A stretch of DNA of 64,000 nucleotides, taken from the NCBI RefSeq assembly GCF_026672275.1, contig NZ_JANQCD010000020.1, forward strand, positions 29,860 through 93,859, in the 5' to 3' direction. The position numbers and the translations under genes were made by a program. A model generated the notes under the pieces. That model had not been told where the DNA came from. It did no database searches and saw only the letters and a list, made by a program, of their open reading frames with translations. Numbering within the stretch: position 1 is the first letter of the stretch; every line of letters starts with the position of its first letter. This stretch comes from Marinifilum sp. D737 (lineage in GTDB: Bacteria > Bacteroidota > Bacteroidia > Bacteroidales > Marinifilaceae). Positions 17,149-25,759 of this stretch are shown piece after piece.

Positions 17149-18684
17149 TTAATTAGAGCGAAGCGAAAGAGCTCCCGTTGGACATGCCTCTGCACACTGC
17201 TTTCCTGCAATGCTTAATGCTTGTTTCAATTGCTGATTAAAAGGAACAGCCACTTTCACCGTAAAGCCTCTGCCAATATTAGTCAATCCTGTTTTCTCAC
17301 CATGCCTTTCGGCGATTTCTATACACAATCCACATTTGATGCATTTTTCCGGTTCATAAATCACGGAATCATGATTAATGTATTTCACCACCGAATTTCT
17401 TTCACCCAGAGCAAATCTTCTACGATCTATTTGGTATTCTTCTGCACAATCTCTCAATCGACAATTGTCAAGCTTACGGCAATCGCAATGCATGCAACGC
17501 TTTGCTTCTGCAATGGCTTCTTCTCTTGTATATCCTTTCGGAAATTTTGCATCCACTCTATCTCCTTCAATCGATTCTTTCAAATACTCAGTCAATTCAT
17601 CTTTGCGAAGTGTACCAAACCTGGAATTGAACAATCGTTCTGTTGCTTTGGCTTTGCCTTCATTCAAGTAAGCATCAACCGACCAGGCAGCTTCTTTTCC
17701 CATGGCTATGGCTTTCACTGCCATTTTCTGAGTTCGAATTATGCTACCACATGCAAAAACCTTCGGATGGGATGTAGCATAGCTTCCTGTATCTACTTTC
17801 AATCCGGTTTTTCCTGTCTCCAGACCAAAGGTTTCTCCATCCGTTCCATTGGCAAGAATTACCGCATCGTACTCTTGCTTTAGGGATTCAAACTTCTCTT
17901 TGGAAACTTCAGTATTGCAATTGGTTACCAATCCTAGTTGGTCTAAAACAGCAAGTTCCCTTGCCATCACTTCAGTTGGCAAGTCAGCATTTAAGACTGC
18001 TGCCAGTAGTGTTCCTCCAAGACTGTCATATTTTTCAATCAACTCACAATCGTGTCCTTTCAACAACAAATGATAGGCTGCTGATAGTCCGGATGCTCCT
18101 CCACCAACAATTGCCACTTTCTTGCCGCTTGCTTCTTTCTTCTCCGGCAAGTAAGCTTGAGTTTCCTCTTCCGTGAATCGCTTCAGCAAACAAATGGAAA
18201 CTGACTGGTCCACATCTTTTCGCCTGCAGACTTTCTCGCAAGGAGCCGAGCATATATATCCCAATATCCCCGGAAGGGCAATTTCTTCTTTTACAATTTT
18301 CAATGCCTTATCGAACTGATTATTGGCAATGAATCGGTTCATTTTTGGAATGTCCATATAGGCAGGACAGGCTACACGACAAGGAGCCTCGCAATCACCA
18401 ACATGATCGCTCATCAAAAGCTCAATGGCTTCCTTTCTGGCTTCTTTTACCTCTGCATCCTCACTTGCCAAATCCATACCATCCACTACCTTGGTTGCAC
18501 AAGAAGGAATCATTTGCTGATTGGCATTGTTTTTCACCATACAAACCATACAAGTTGGATGATTACTGCATCCTTCCAAGTAGCACATGCTAGGAATATG
18601 AATTCCTGCAGAACGGGCTGCATTTAAAATGCTGATTCCCTCCGCAACTGTAATGGTCTGATTGTCTATTTTAATTGTTGGCAT
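17149..18684 (-). CDS. 2Fe-2S / FAD / 4Fe-4S oxidoreductase (NuoG N-terminus + GltD-like)
   Basis: A 511-residue cytoplasmic redox protein. Residues 1-80 are a [2Fe-2S] ferredoxin like the N-terminus of NuoG/HydA (Cys34, Cys45, Cys48, Cys62). Residues about 90-160 carry cysteines of the GltD-type Fe-S domain (CEAPCRVAC, CSAPCEKVC). An FAD-binding Rossmann motif GGGASG follows near residue 195. The usual second (NADPH) Rossmann insert of GltD proteins appears shortened. The C-terminus has CMHCDC, CRLRDC and CIKCGLCIEI plus CAEACP, two more cluster sites. It lies 74 bp after the fused NuoEF gene; together they look like a soluble NADH-linked electron-transfer pair, as in hydrogenase or formate dehydrogenase modules, without a hydrogenase or formate subunit here. 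Confidence 0.83.
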   Translation of the reverse strand: MPTIKIDNQTITVAEGISILNAARSAGIHIPSMCYLEGCSNHPTCMVCMVKNNANQQMIPSCATKVVDGMDLASEDAEVKEARKEAIELLMSDHVGDCEAPCRVACPAYMDIPKMNRFIANNQFDKALKIVKEEIALPGILGYICSAPCEKVCRRKDVDQSVSICLLKRFTEEETQAYLPEKKEASGKKVAIVGGGASGLSAAYHLLLKGHDCELIEKYDSLGGTLLAAVLNADLPTEVMARELAVLDQLGLVTNCNTEVSKEKFESLKQEYDAVILANGTDGETFGLETGKTGLKVDTGSYATSHPKVFACGSIIRTQKMAVKAIAMGKEAAWSVDAYLNEGKAKATERLFNSRFGTLRKDELTEYLKESIEGDRVDAKFPKGYTREEAIAEAKRCMHCDCRKLDNCRLRDCAEEYQIDRRRFALGERNSVVKYINHDSVIYEPEKCIKCGLCIEIAERHGEKTGLTNIGRGFTVKVAVPFNQQLKQALSIAGKQCAEACPTGALSLRSN

Positions 18685-18758
18685 TATATTTTAGATTTGA
18701 GAAATGAGATGTTAGATAAATACCTATTCCTCATTCACTCATTAACACATTCACTCAA

Positions 18759-21098
18759 TCATTTTATCTCTACTGCATCTACCGGGCAAATCTGCTTACA
18801 GATATCACATTTGATACACAACTCATTGTCCACAGTATGCAATTCATATGGTTTTGCCTGTATGGCATCCACCGGACAACGCTGAGCACACTTGGTGCAT
18901 CCGGTACAATCATCATTGATTTCGTAGCGAATCAGATTTTCACACTTCCCGGCAGGGCATTCGCCTTTAATGTGGGCCTCGTATTCGTGACGGAAATACT
19001 TTAATGTTGACAGTACAGGATTTGGCGCTGTTTTTCCCAATCCACAAATACTTCCCTTTTGAGTATTAATGGCCAGCTGCTCCAACAAGTCCAAATCACT
19101 CAATTTTCCCTTTCCTGACTTGATCTTTTCCAAAATCTCAAGCATTCGTCTTGTACCAATTCTACAGAAGGTACATCTGCCACATGATTCTTCCTGGGTA
19201 AAAGACAAGAAATAATGAGCGATATCCACCATACAATCGGATTCGTCCAAGACGATCAATCCTCCAGAACCCATCATGGCTCCTACTTCTTTTAGAGAAT
19301 CAAAATCAATGGTCGTATCTGCCATTTCAGCAGGAATACATCCTCCTGATGGTCCACCTATCTGTACAGCCTTAAACTTCTTCCCGTTGGCAATTCCTCC
19401 ACCAATCTCTTCCACAATCTGACGAATGGAAATTCCCATTGGCACCTCAATCAAACCTCCACGATTGATCTTACCAGCCAAAGCAAACACCTTGGTTCCC
19501 TTGCTGTTTTCGGTACCAATTTCCTTGAAACTTTCTGCACCATTACGAATGATAAATGGCACCAAGGAAAGGGTTTCCGTATTGTTGATTAAGGTTGGCT
19601 TCTCCCACAAACCTTTTTCTGCCGGATATGGCGGACGCAATTCAGGAATACCACGTTTCCCTTCAATGGAAGCAATCAGTGCAGTTTCTTCTCCACATAC
19701 AAAAGCTCCCGCTCCTTCGAACACCTTTAAGTCGAAAGAAAAATCACTACCAAGGATATTCTCCCCAATTAAGCCTTCTTTCTTGCAAATTTCCAGTCCT
19801 TCTTTTATTCGGGTTACTGCCAAAGGATACTCTGCACGAATGTACAAGCGCCCTTCGCTTGCTCCTACAGCATAGGCTGCAATCAAAATCCCTTCAATAA
19901 CTCTGAATGGGTAGGATTCCAACAACATGCGATCCATAAATGCTCCCGGATCTCCCTCATCACCATTACAGATGATGTATTTTTTATCGGCTTGGGCATT
20001 TTTCACCAAATTCCATTTGATAAAGGATGGAAAACCAGCACCTCCACGGCCTTTTAATCCACTTTCTTCTATCTGAGCGATAATCTCATCCGGCGAAAGC
20101 TCTTTCAAACATTTTACAAATGCCTCAAATCCATATTTTGATTTGTATTCTTCAAAATCTGATGGCTTAATTTCTCCTCTATATTCAGTAGCAATGTTTA
20201 CCTGTCCCTTTAAAAACTCTGCAATAGGTGTATCTTTTTCAGTTGCATTGTACCTATTTGAGCTGACCGGAACATTCGAAAATGTCAAATTCTCGGCATA
20301 ATTGTAGAATCTGTTTTTGAAACGACTCATCCAATTTTCGGAGCGAAAGTGGTTTTTAATGATCTCACTTACCTCATTCGCCTTGATTTTTGTGTAAAAA
20401 GCGGGTTCTTCACCATCCTTGTGAATCTCTAACATTGGTACCTGATTACACACACCAACACATCCAACCTGCTTTACATCCACTTTAATTTTACTGTCTG
20501 CAAGAGTTCTTTCCAATTCTTCCTTTACTCCCGAGCTACCACTTGCAATACAACAGGAACCTAGTCCTATTCGAATTTCTCCCTGCGAGATTCCATCTTC
20601 GGTAAGCTCACGTACCTGCTTTTCTTCGCTTGGAGCAAGATTTTTAAAATCTTCTATGATCTCAGCAACCTTTCCGGTTTCTACATGTCCGTAGGTCACA
20701 TCATCAATCTGTACAACAGGAGCAATGGTACAACATCCCAAACAAGCCACTTCTTCAACGGTAAATAGCTTATCGGCATCAGTATCTCCCTCGGTAATTT
20801 TCAATTCACGCTTAAAACTATCGTAAACCTGCTTGGCTCCTTTTACGTGACAAGCCGTTCCCACACATACTTTTACAATGTGCTTTCCTACCGGATGGTG
20901 TCTAAACTGAGAGTAAAAGGTTGAGATTCCCGTAATCTGAGATTCCGTAATTTCAGTACTATCGCAAACTCTTTTCAAAGCCTCTTCAGGCAAATAGTTG
21001 AATTTCCCTTGAATGGCCTGAAGAATTGGAATTACCTTATCAGAATCTTTCCCTTTTTCAGCAATTATCTTGTCAACAATATTTTGAATCTCACTCAT
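18759..21098 (-). CDS. fused NuoE-NuoF NADH-oxidising flavoprotein with ferredoxin tail
   Basis: The start MSEIQN at 21098 is preferred because the longer frame overlaps the previous gene. The order is: NuoE-like thioredoxin-fold [2Fe-2S] domain (VCVGTAC and CLGCC), a second thioredoxin-like [2Fe-2S] domain (GSCCIASGS and CVGVC), the NuoF core with NADH/FMN motifs (GRGGAGFP, NGDEGDPGAF), the N3-type cluster site (SCGRCTFCRIG), and two C-terminal [4Fe-4S] motifs (CTGCTKCAQRC, CIKCDICKQIC). This is the HydB/NuoF-type diaphorase arrangement with NuoE fused on. It oxidises or reduces NAD(H) and passes electrons along an Fe-S chain, likely to the FAD/Fe-S protein encoded 74 bp downstream. It starts 2 bp after a membrane-anchored propeller gene. 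No Nuo membrane subunits are present. Confidence 0.93.
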   Translation of the reverse strand: MSEIQNIVDKIIAEKGKDSDKVIPILQAIQGKFNYLPEEALKRVCDSTEITESQITGISTFYSQFRHHPVGKHIVKVCVGTACHVKGAKQVYDSFKRELKITEGDTDADKLFTVEEVACLGCCTIAPVVQIDDVTYGHVETGKVAEIIEDFKNLAPSEEKQVRELTEDGISQGEIRIGLGSCCIASGSSGVKEELERTLADSKIKVDVKQVGCVGVCNQVPMLEIHKDGEEPAFYTKIKANEVSEIIKNHFRSENWMSRFKNRFYNYAENLTFSNVPVSSNRYNATEKDTPIAEFLKGQVNIATEYRGEIKPSDFEEYKSKYGFEAFVKCLKELSPDEIIAQIEESGLKGRGGAGFPSFIKWNLVKNAQADKKYIICNGDEGDPGAFMDRMLLESYPFRVIEGILIAAYAVGASEGRLYIRAEYPLAVTRIKEGLEICKKEGLIGENILGSDFSFDLKVFEGAGAFVCGEETALIASIEGKRGIPELRPPYPAEKGLWEKPTLINNTETLSLVPFIIRNGAESFKEIGTENSKGTKVFALAGKINRGGLIEVPMGISIRQIVEEIGGGIANGKKFKAVQIGGPSGGCIPAEMADTTIDFDSLKEVGAMMGSGGLIVLDESDCMVDIAHYFLSFTQEESCGRCTFCRIGTRRMLEILEKIKSGKGKLSDLDLLEQLAINTQKGSICGLGKTAPNPVLSTLKYFRHEYEAHIKGECPAGKCENLIRYEINDDCTGCTKCAQRCPVDAIQAKPYELHTVDNELCIKCDICKQICPVDAVEIK

Positions 21099-21100
21099 AG

Positions 21101-22999
21101 TTATTTCCCTATACAATAAAGGTGTTTCTCTCCGCGGATATATACTCTTCCATCAGCAAATGCCGGTGTCATGTCTGATTTCTCTCCCAGTGCAGGAGCT
21201 GCTATCTCCTGATATTCCTTATCAGCTTTAAAAATGTGCATCACCCCTTCTCTGTCAAGCAGATACACATTCCCATTGGCAAGAATTGGAGATGCATAAA
21301 ATCCACTACCGAATTCCTGCTCCCAACGTATTTCTCCGGACTTGGCATCATAACATACCACGGCTCCATAACTGGTAACAATTATCAAATTATCTCCTGA
21401 AATAACAGGGCTAGGAACATCCGACAAGTAATCGTATGCTTCCCAAAGAATCTCTGGATTTGCACCTGGTTTAATGGCTACAAGACTAGCATATTCATTC
21501 AAAGCAAACACGATTCCATCACCCACAGCCACCGATGGTCCAACTTCTCCGGTAATACAATCCAACTTCCAAAGCTCTTTTCCTGTATTTACATCGTATG
21601 AAGCTACACAAGGATCTGCTGCCAGAATAACTTCCGTATTTCCACCTATCTCTGCAATCACAGGAGATGCCCATGACACACGAACCTTTCTCTTGGTACT
21701 CCACAATTCATCACCATTTGCAGTTGAAAGAGCCACAAGTCTGGCCGATTTCTTATGGTCGTACTGCACAATTAGTTTATCCTGATATACCAACAAGGAT
21801 GAAGAGTGCCCATAATGATTATCAGGAACTCCTAGGTTCTTTGCCCATTTCTGTTTTCCGTTAAAATCCAAAGCAGTGATATCGCCATTGGCAAATATTG
21901 CAAATACTGATTTTCCATCGGTAGTAAGCGTAGAAGCAGCATGTCCTGTATCAGGAGTTACTTCAGGCGATTTTGCCGGAGAACCTGCAATGCCTTCCAC
22001 TTTAGCAGTCCAGAGTAGCTTTCCATTATTCCTATCATAGCAGTATACTTCTCTTTGAGTAGCATTGGCTCCTGATAAAAACAGCTTATCTCCCCAGATT
22101 ACAGGCGAATTGTAGGCATGAATCGGCACCTGAACTTTCCACAATACATTTTTACCACTTGCGCCATCCCAATCGGTTGGGATATTCTTTTGATAAGATA
22201 CTCCCTGTCCAGCAGCTCCACGGAATGCCGGAAAGTTTGCCATCATTTCTTTTGTAGGGTATGATACACCGCTAGTAACTTTTTGGGCGGGAGTTTCCTT
22301 TTTGATCTCTGGTTCTTTCTTCTCAACTGCCTCTTCTTTCTTATCTTCAACAACAGGTTCAGCAGGCTTTTCATTTTCCTTTTTCACCTCTTCTGCAGCT
22401 TTCTCTACCTTAACCTCTTCCTTAACTTCTTCTTTAATTGGCTCTACCACCTCAACATCGCTTTTTTCTTCAGGAGTTGATTGTGCTACCAGTGCTGCTT
22501 GTGTGAATTGATTTCCCAATTCCTTGTGAGTCAAAAAAGCTATTAACAATGTAATCGCCACCAAGCCAAAACCGCCAAGGCCAATCCACTTACGAGCTTT
22601 CTCTTTAAATAAAACAATATTCTCTTGTTCACTTTCTGTTACTTCAGGTAGTTTTTGCTTGCCTGCATAAAACATCTGTAAAGCAATTGCTGTAACAATA
22701 ACACCTAATAACAAAAGATAACCACCAGCTTTCACCTGCCACTGATTGGTGAAGTAGGCTTTACGCACCAGAAGATCCATTTCACGAATCTGCTCTCGCA
22801 ATTGATTGTCATTTGGATTTTCTTCCAATCGTTGCACCAATGAGTTAATTAATTCTGTATTTACAGGATCAATTCGATTGATTTGTATGTAATTCACCAA
22901 AACCAACATGCAGATGATAAAGGAGAAAGTTCCCGCTACAATCGCGATATTTCTCCATAGAAATTGGTTGGTTTTTCTTAATTTGAATTTGTTATTCAT
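21101..22999 (-). CDS. membrane-anchored PQQ-type beta-propeller
   Basis: Starting at MNNKFK (22999), the roughly 632-residue protein has three hydrophobic segments (FLWRNIAIVAGTF; GGYLLLLGVIV; GLGGFGLVAITLL). A strongly charged Glu/Lys/Pro/Val linker of about 90 residues follows, then a C-terminal propeller with repeats such as GKLLWTAK, GDELWSTK, GKELWKLD and GEIRWEQE. PAFRGAAG marks the propeller start, as in its relatives. The topology would place the propeller in the periplasm on a flexible stalk. Fused membrane plus propeller layouts recall membrane quinoprotein dehydrogenases, but the catalytic residues cannot be confirmed. It is two bases from the NuoEF gene, suggesting a membrane contact point for that flavoprotein. 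Confidence 0.85.
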   Translation of the reverse strand: MNNKFKLRKTNQFLWRNIAIVAGTFSFIICMLVLVNYIQINRIDPVNTELINSLVQRLEENPNDNQLREQIREMDLLVRKAYFTNQWQVKAGGYLLLLGVIVTAIALQMFYAGKQKLPEVTESEQENIVLFKEKARKWIGLGGFGLVAITLLIAFLTHKELGNQFTQAALVAQSTPEEKSDVEVVEPIKEEVKEEVKVEKAAEEVKKENEKPAEPVVEDKKEEAVEKKEPEIKKETPAQKVTSGVSYPTKEMMANFPAFRGAAGQGVSYQKNIPTDWDGASGKNVLWKVQVPIHAYNSPVIWGDKLFLSGANATQREVYCYDRNNGKLLWTAKVEGIAGSPAKSPEVTPDTGHAASTLTTDGKSVFAIFANGDITALDFNGKQKWAKNLGVPDNHYGHSSSLLVYQDKLIVQYDHKKSARLVALSTANGDELWSTKRKVRVSWASPVIAEIGGNTEVILAADPCVASYDVNTGKELWKLDCITGEVGPSVAVGDGIVFALNEYASLVAIKPGANPEILWEAYDYLSDVPSPVISGDNLIIVTSYGAVVCYDAKSGEIRWEQEFGSGFYASPILANGNVYLLDREGVMHIFKADKEYQEIAAPALGEKSDMTPAFADGRVYIRGEKHLYCIGK

Positions 23000-23008
23000 A
23001 GTAATTAG

Positions 23009-23462
23009 TTTTACCACAAAGGAAGCTCTAAGTACTTCACAAAGTGACACAAAGTATTTTTATAGTATAACTCTTTTTATTCCGTCTTTTAAATGTTTTT
23101 CATTGAAATTAACTAGTAAGCCAAGTTTACATTCTGCTAATTTCAGATAAGTTAAAATCTGTGCCAAATGAATATCTTTCATTTTTTCCACTGACTTTAA
23201 CTCCACAATAATTTCATTGTTTACCAACAAATCAATACGATAGCCGACATCAAGTTCCACATTCTTATAGATAACAGGAACAGCTAATTGTTGTTTAACA
23301 TCGAGACCTTCTTCTTTTAATTCATATAATAAACAAGCCTCGTATGCTGATTCTAATAAGCCAGGTCCTAATTCCGTATGCACTCTATAACAACAATCTA
23401 ATATCTTTTTAAATATTTGCTCTCTATCCATAATCATGAACTTTGTGTTCCTTTGTGATTAT
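23009..23462. mobile_element. GxxExxY cassette, copy 1 (complete)
   Basis: The GxxExxY gene is wrapped by a characteristic border: ACCACAAAGG and ACTTCACAAAGTG on the left, ATGAACTTTGTG and CCTTTGTG on the right, roughly inverted with respect to each other. The same borders enclose the deleted copy at 23467-23702. The cassette splits an otherwise compact operon. The transfer mechanism is unknown. Confidence 0.6.
23060..23437 (-). CDS. GxxExxY family protein
   Basis: A 125-residue protein carrying the name-giving motif GPGLLESAYE near residue 25 and a PD-(D/E)xK-like core (YRIDLLVNNEIIVELKS). The family is common in Bacteroidota and others and is often found as a lone gene in odd intergenic places, including inside other operons; its biochemical role is not established. 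A nuclease-like fold is suggested by the D...E-x-K pattern. Here it sits between a membrane propeller gene and the NapH-like gene, unrelated to either in function, and is bordered by repeated sequence. A decayed copy of its 3' end lies just beside it. Confidence 0.85.
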   Translation of the reverse strand: MIMDREQIFKKILDCCYRVHTELGPGLLESAYEACLLYELKEEGLDVKQQLAVPVIYKNVELDVGYRIDLLVNNEIIVELKSVEKMKDIHLAQILTYLKLAECKLGLLVNFNEKHLKDGIKRVIL

Positions 23463-23466
23463 TTAC

Positions 23467-23702
23467 TTTACCACAAAGGCTGCTCAAAGTACTTCACAAA
23501 GTTCCACGAAGGAAAATGTTATACTCTGAGTACGATGATTAATATTATAGTTTACTCTTTTTATTCCACCTTTATTTAAATGTTGTTCATTGATATTTAG
23601 AAACAAACCTAATACTCATTTAAGTATTTTCTCTTTAAGCACACATCATGAACTTTGTGCTCCTTTGTGTCACTTCGTGAAAACCTTCGTTACCCTTCGT
23701 GG
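23467..23702 (-). pseudogene. internally deleted second GxxExxY cassette
   Basis: It has the same outer borders as copy 1. Between them the minus strand encodes only the C-terminal part of a GxxExxY protein (GLFLNINEQHLN then GGIKRVN, compare GLLVNFNEKHLK and DGIKRVIL in copy 1), joined directly to the region around the former start codon. About 300 bp of coding sequence is missing. Its right edge touches the stop codon of the NapH-like gene at 23703. Confidence 0.7.
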
Positions 23703-24965
23703 TTAAACCTTCTCCACGGGACAATATTTTAAACATCTGGCACAGCTCACACACTCTCCTTTATCTGGCTCATAATCTTCTCTATAACGATATCTGGTTA
23801 ATCCTGCCAATGACAAGCCAAATACCAAACCAATAAAGGCACCTAGTATCCACGATCCATAATAAAACTGCTTTAATATAGCTGCTGATTCCAGATATAG
23901 TTCCTCCTTGGTTTTGCCAGAGGTTCTGAATCCTTCAATCTCCAAACTTTCCTTCATAGTATTTGAATCGAAATGAAGCAATTCATTGGCCAAACGTACT
24001 TTCGAATTCACCATAGCCAAATTTTCGTGGAAATTAGAAACCACCCAAGCTCCAATTATCATTAAGGCTGGAATAATCATTCCCAAAAGAATGAAACGTC
24101 TCGTTGCAGATCTTTTATCCTCCATTTGTTTGACTTCAACAGGCTTATTGATGGCATCCAACGGACATGAATTCTCGCATAATTTACACTGAATACAACT
24201 TGCCGGAGTAATGCTTAAATGATTTTTGGAAACTCTGCTCACCAAGTTCAGAATCACACCGTAAGGACATAAAAATCGACAGTAAGGACGTGCAATAAAA
24301 ACACTAATCAGCAGAAATGCAGCTCCAATGGCAAACATGAAAAAAGTTGCGTTGAACCTGAATATTCCAACAAAAGGATCGTATCTACAGATAATAAAAT
24401 CGGTTCCCGTTGCTGCATAAAGAATGGCTAAACCAAGATAAATCCATGGAATCAATCCCAGAACTTTCTGCAACCATTTCTTCAAATTCACCGGTCTTAA
24501 CAGAAAAACATCCTGTACCGCCCCCAAAGGGCAAACTCCTGCACAAAAGGTTCTTCCGAAAAACAGTGTATAAACCAATGGAATCACGAAAAATGCTAAT
24601 GCCGAAAGTGGAATGTGGTATCCCGGATTGAATAAAGCCAATACCACATTTTGAACCGATCCTACAGAACATACACATCCCTCTCTAAGGAATCCAAAAT
24701 ATACAATGGAAAATAGCGAAGTAATTACAACGCCTGTACGCGAACGTTTTTTATGAATGAACCAGGTAATCAAGCTTAAAGCTGCAATTAAAAGCAATAC
24801 ATCCACCAATGCGAATATTCCATCTCGAGGTTCTGGCATGGAAGCTACTGGTTGTGTGTAGCCAGATTCAAATTCTGGTCTTGGAAATCGTTGAGTTTGC
24901 GCAAAAGCTGCAAAATCGATGATCAATAGTACTAACAGAGAGAATAAGGAAAAGATTTTCTTCAT
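23703..24965 (-). CDS. NapH/NosR-like membrane polyferredoxin
   Basis: A 420-residue inner-membrane protein with an N-terminal signal or first helix, at least six further hydrophobic segments, and the paired motifs typical of NapH/NosR/CcoG-type quinol-linked proteins: FCAGVCPLGAVQD and YCRFLCPYG. Two ferredoxin-type sites follow (CIQCKLCENSCP in the middle and CVSCARCLKYCP at the extreme C-terminus). An unusual CVCSVGSVQN lies near residue 100. Such proteins pass electrons between the membrane pool and periplasmic Fe-S partners. It lies 3 bp after the NapG-like gene. The last residues (CPVEKV) end exactly where a GxxExxY remnant begins, so the native C-terminus may have been longer. Confidence 0.88.
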   Translation of the reverse strand: MKKIFSLFSLLVLLIIDFAAFAQTQRFPRPEFESGYTQPVASMPEPRDGIFALVDVLLLIAALSLITWFIHKKRSRTGVVITSLFSIVYFGFLREGCVCSVGSVQNVVLALFNPGYHIPLSALAFFVIPLVYTLFFGRTFCAGVCPLGAVQDVFLLRPVNLKKWLQKVLGLIPWIYLGLAILYAATGTDFIICRYDPFVGIFRFNATFFMFAIGAAFLLISVFIARPYCRFLCPYGVILNLVSRVSKNHLSITPASCIQCKLCENSCPLDAINKPVEVKQMEDKRSATRRFILLGMIIPALMIIGAWVVSNFHENLAMVNSKVRLANELLHFDSNTMKESLEIEGFRTSGKTKEELYLESAAILKQFYYGSWILGAFIGLVFGLSLAGLTRYRYREDYEPDKGECVSCARCLKYCPVEKV

Positions 24966-24968
24966 TTC

Positions 24969-25529
24969 TTAAATCTTTTTATTGGTTTTGAAGCCGGCAA
25001 ACTGGTAAGCTTCTTCAATAGGAACTCGTTTAAATGCATCAGATGGACAATCGCGTGCAATGGCGCATTCGTTGCAATTCACACATAAATCGTGACTAAC
25101 CTGTAATTGTAATGAACCATTTCCGAAGGCACCACAACCTTTTACACATTTGCCACAACCAATGCACAACTCATCAATGATCTCATATTTAAAATAAGGA
25201 TCTTCTACATAAGTACGTTTGATGGCTCCTGTTGGACAAAGCATATTTTCTGCTCCTGTAGATAGGTTCTTTACATTCGGTCGAAAATATCCACCACACA
25301 AATCACAATAGCCACACATGTCGTAAACATGAATGCATTTTACCGCCGATGGTGTTACAACACAACTTGTTGCACAACGTCCACATTGTGTACATTTGGT
25401 TGGATCAAGTTGCCAAAGGTAATCACCTTTTACACTTTTGTTCGCCAGAACTCCTGCTACTCCCACAATGCTTGCTCCCGCCGCAAAACGAAAGCATGTA
25501 TTTATAAATTCTCTTCTGTCTTTTTTCAT
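24969..25529 (-). CDS. NapG-like periplasmic ferredoxin with Tat signal
   Basis: A 186-residue protein starting with a twin-arginine signal (DRREFINTCFRF, then a hydrophobic Ala/Gly/Val stretch). Four cysteine groups follow: CTQCGRCATSC, CIHVYDMCGYCDLC, CIGCGKCVKGC and CVNCNECAIARDC, enough for about four [4Fe-4S] clusters as in NapG/MauM-type ferredoxins. It should fold and load clusters in the cytoplasm and be exported by Tat. The NapH-like membrane gene starts 3 bp later, giving the usual GH pair that routes quinol electrons to a periplasmic acceptor. No nitrate or nitrous oxide reductase is nearby, so the acceptor is unknown; the cluster propellers are candidates. Confidence 0.9.
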   Translation of the reverse strand: MKKDRREFINTCFRFAAGASIVGVAGVLANKSVKGDYLWQLDPTKCTQCGRCATSCVVTPSAVKCIHVYDMCGYCDLCGGYFRPNVKNLSTGAENMLCPTGAIKRTYVEDPYFKYEIIDELCIGCGKCVKGCGAFGNGSLQLQVSHDLCVNCNECAIARDCPSDAFKRVPIEEAYQFAGFKTNKKI

Positions 25530-25548
25530 GCCTACTAGTAATTAGCAA

Positions 25549-25758
25549 CTAGTTTTTAGAAGCTTGTTGATCTCTTTTGAATTTTAAGCCTTCTGTTTTT
25601 TTACAAGTTTTTAACTGCTTACAATCCTGACATGGAGTGGTAAACTCACAAGTCTCTTTCGTTGTATAGTTTCTATAAACAAATACCCCGCTAATTGCTG
25701 CCAATCCTGCAATTATTAATCCTCTCAACCCACTTCTTAAAAAATCTCTTCTTTCCAT
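25549..25758 (-). CDS. small Tat-signal Cys-rich protein
   Basis: A 69-residue product from the ATG at 25758, chosen because it begins the twin-arginine signal MERRDFLRSG and leaves a 1-bp gap after the NHL gene; a start 15 bp earlier would overlap that stop. After one hydrophobic segment (LIIAGLAAISGVFVY) the mature part has four cysteines in a C-x5-C-x2-C-x5-C pattern (Cys37, 43, 46, 52) that could hold a single metal or Fe-S centre. Use of Tat supports cofactor loading before export. It is placed directly before the NapG-like gene. I do not recognise a family. Confidence 0.75.
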   Translation of the reverse strand: MERRDFLRSGLRGLIIAGLAAISGVFVYRNYTTKETCEFTTPCQDCKQLKTCKKTEGLKFKRDQQASKN

Positions 25759-25759
25759 T

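Noticed and set aside
17149..21098. Respiratory complex I locus
   Set aside because: Only NuoE, NuoF and a NuoG-like N-terminus are present, fused to other domains; no NuoB, C, D, H, I or antiporter-like subunits are found.
24969..25529. Periplasmic nitrate reductase (nap) or nos operon
   Set aside because: The NapG- and NapH-like genes are present, but NapA, NapB, NosZ and NosD are absent from the whole window.
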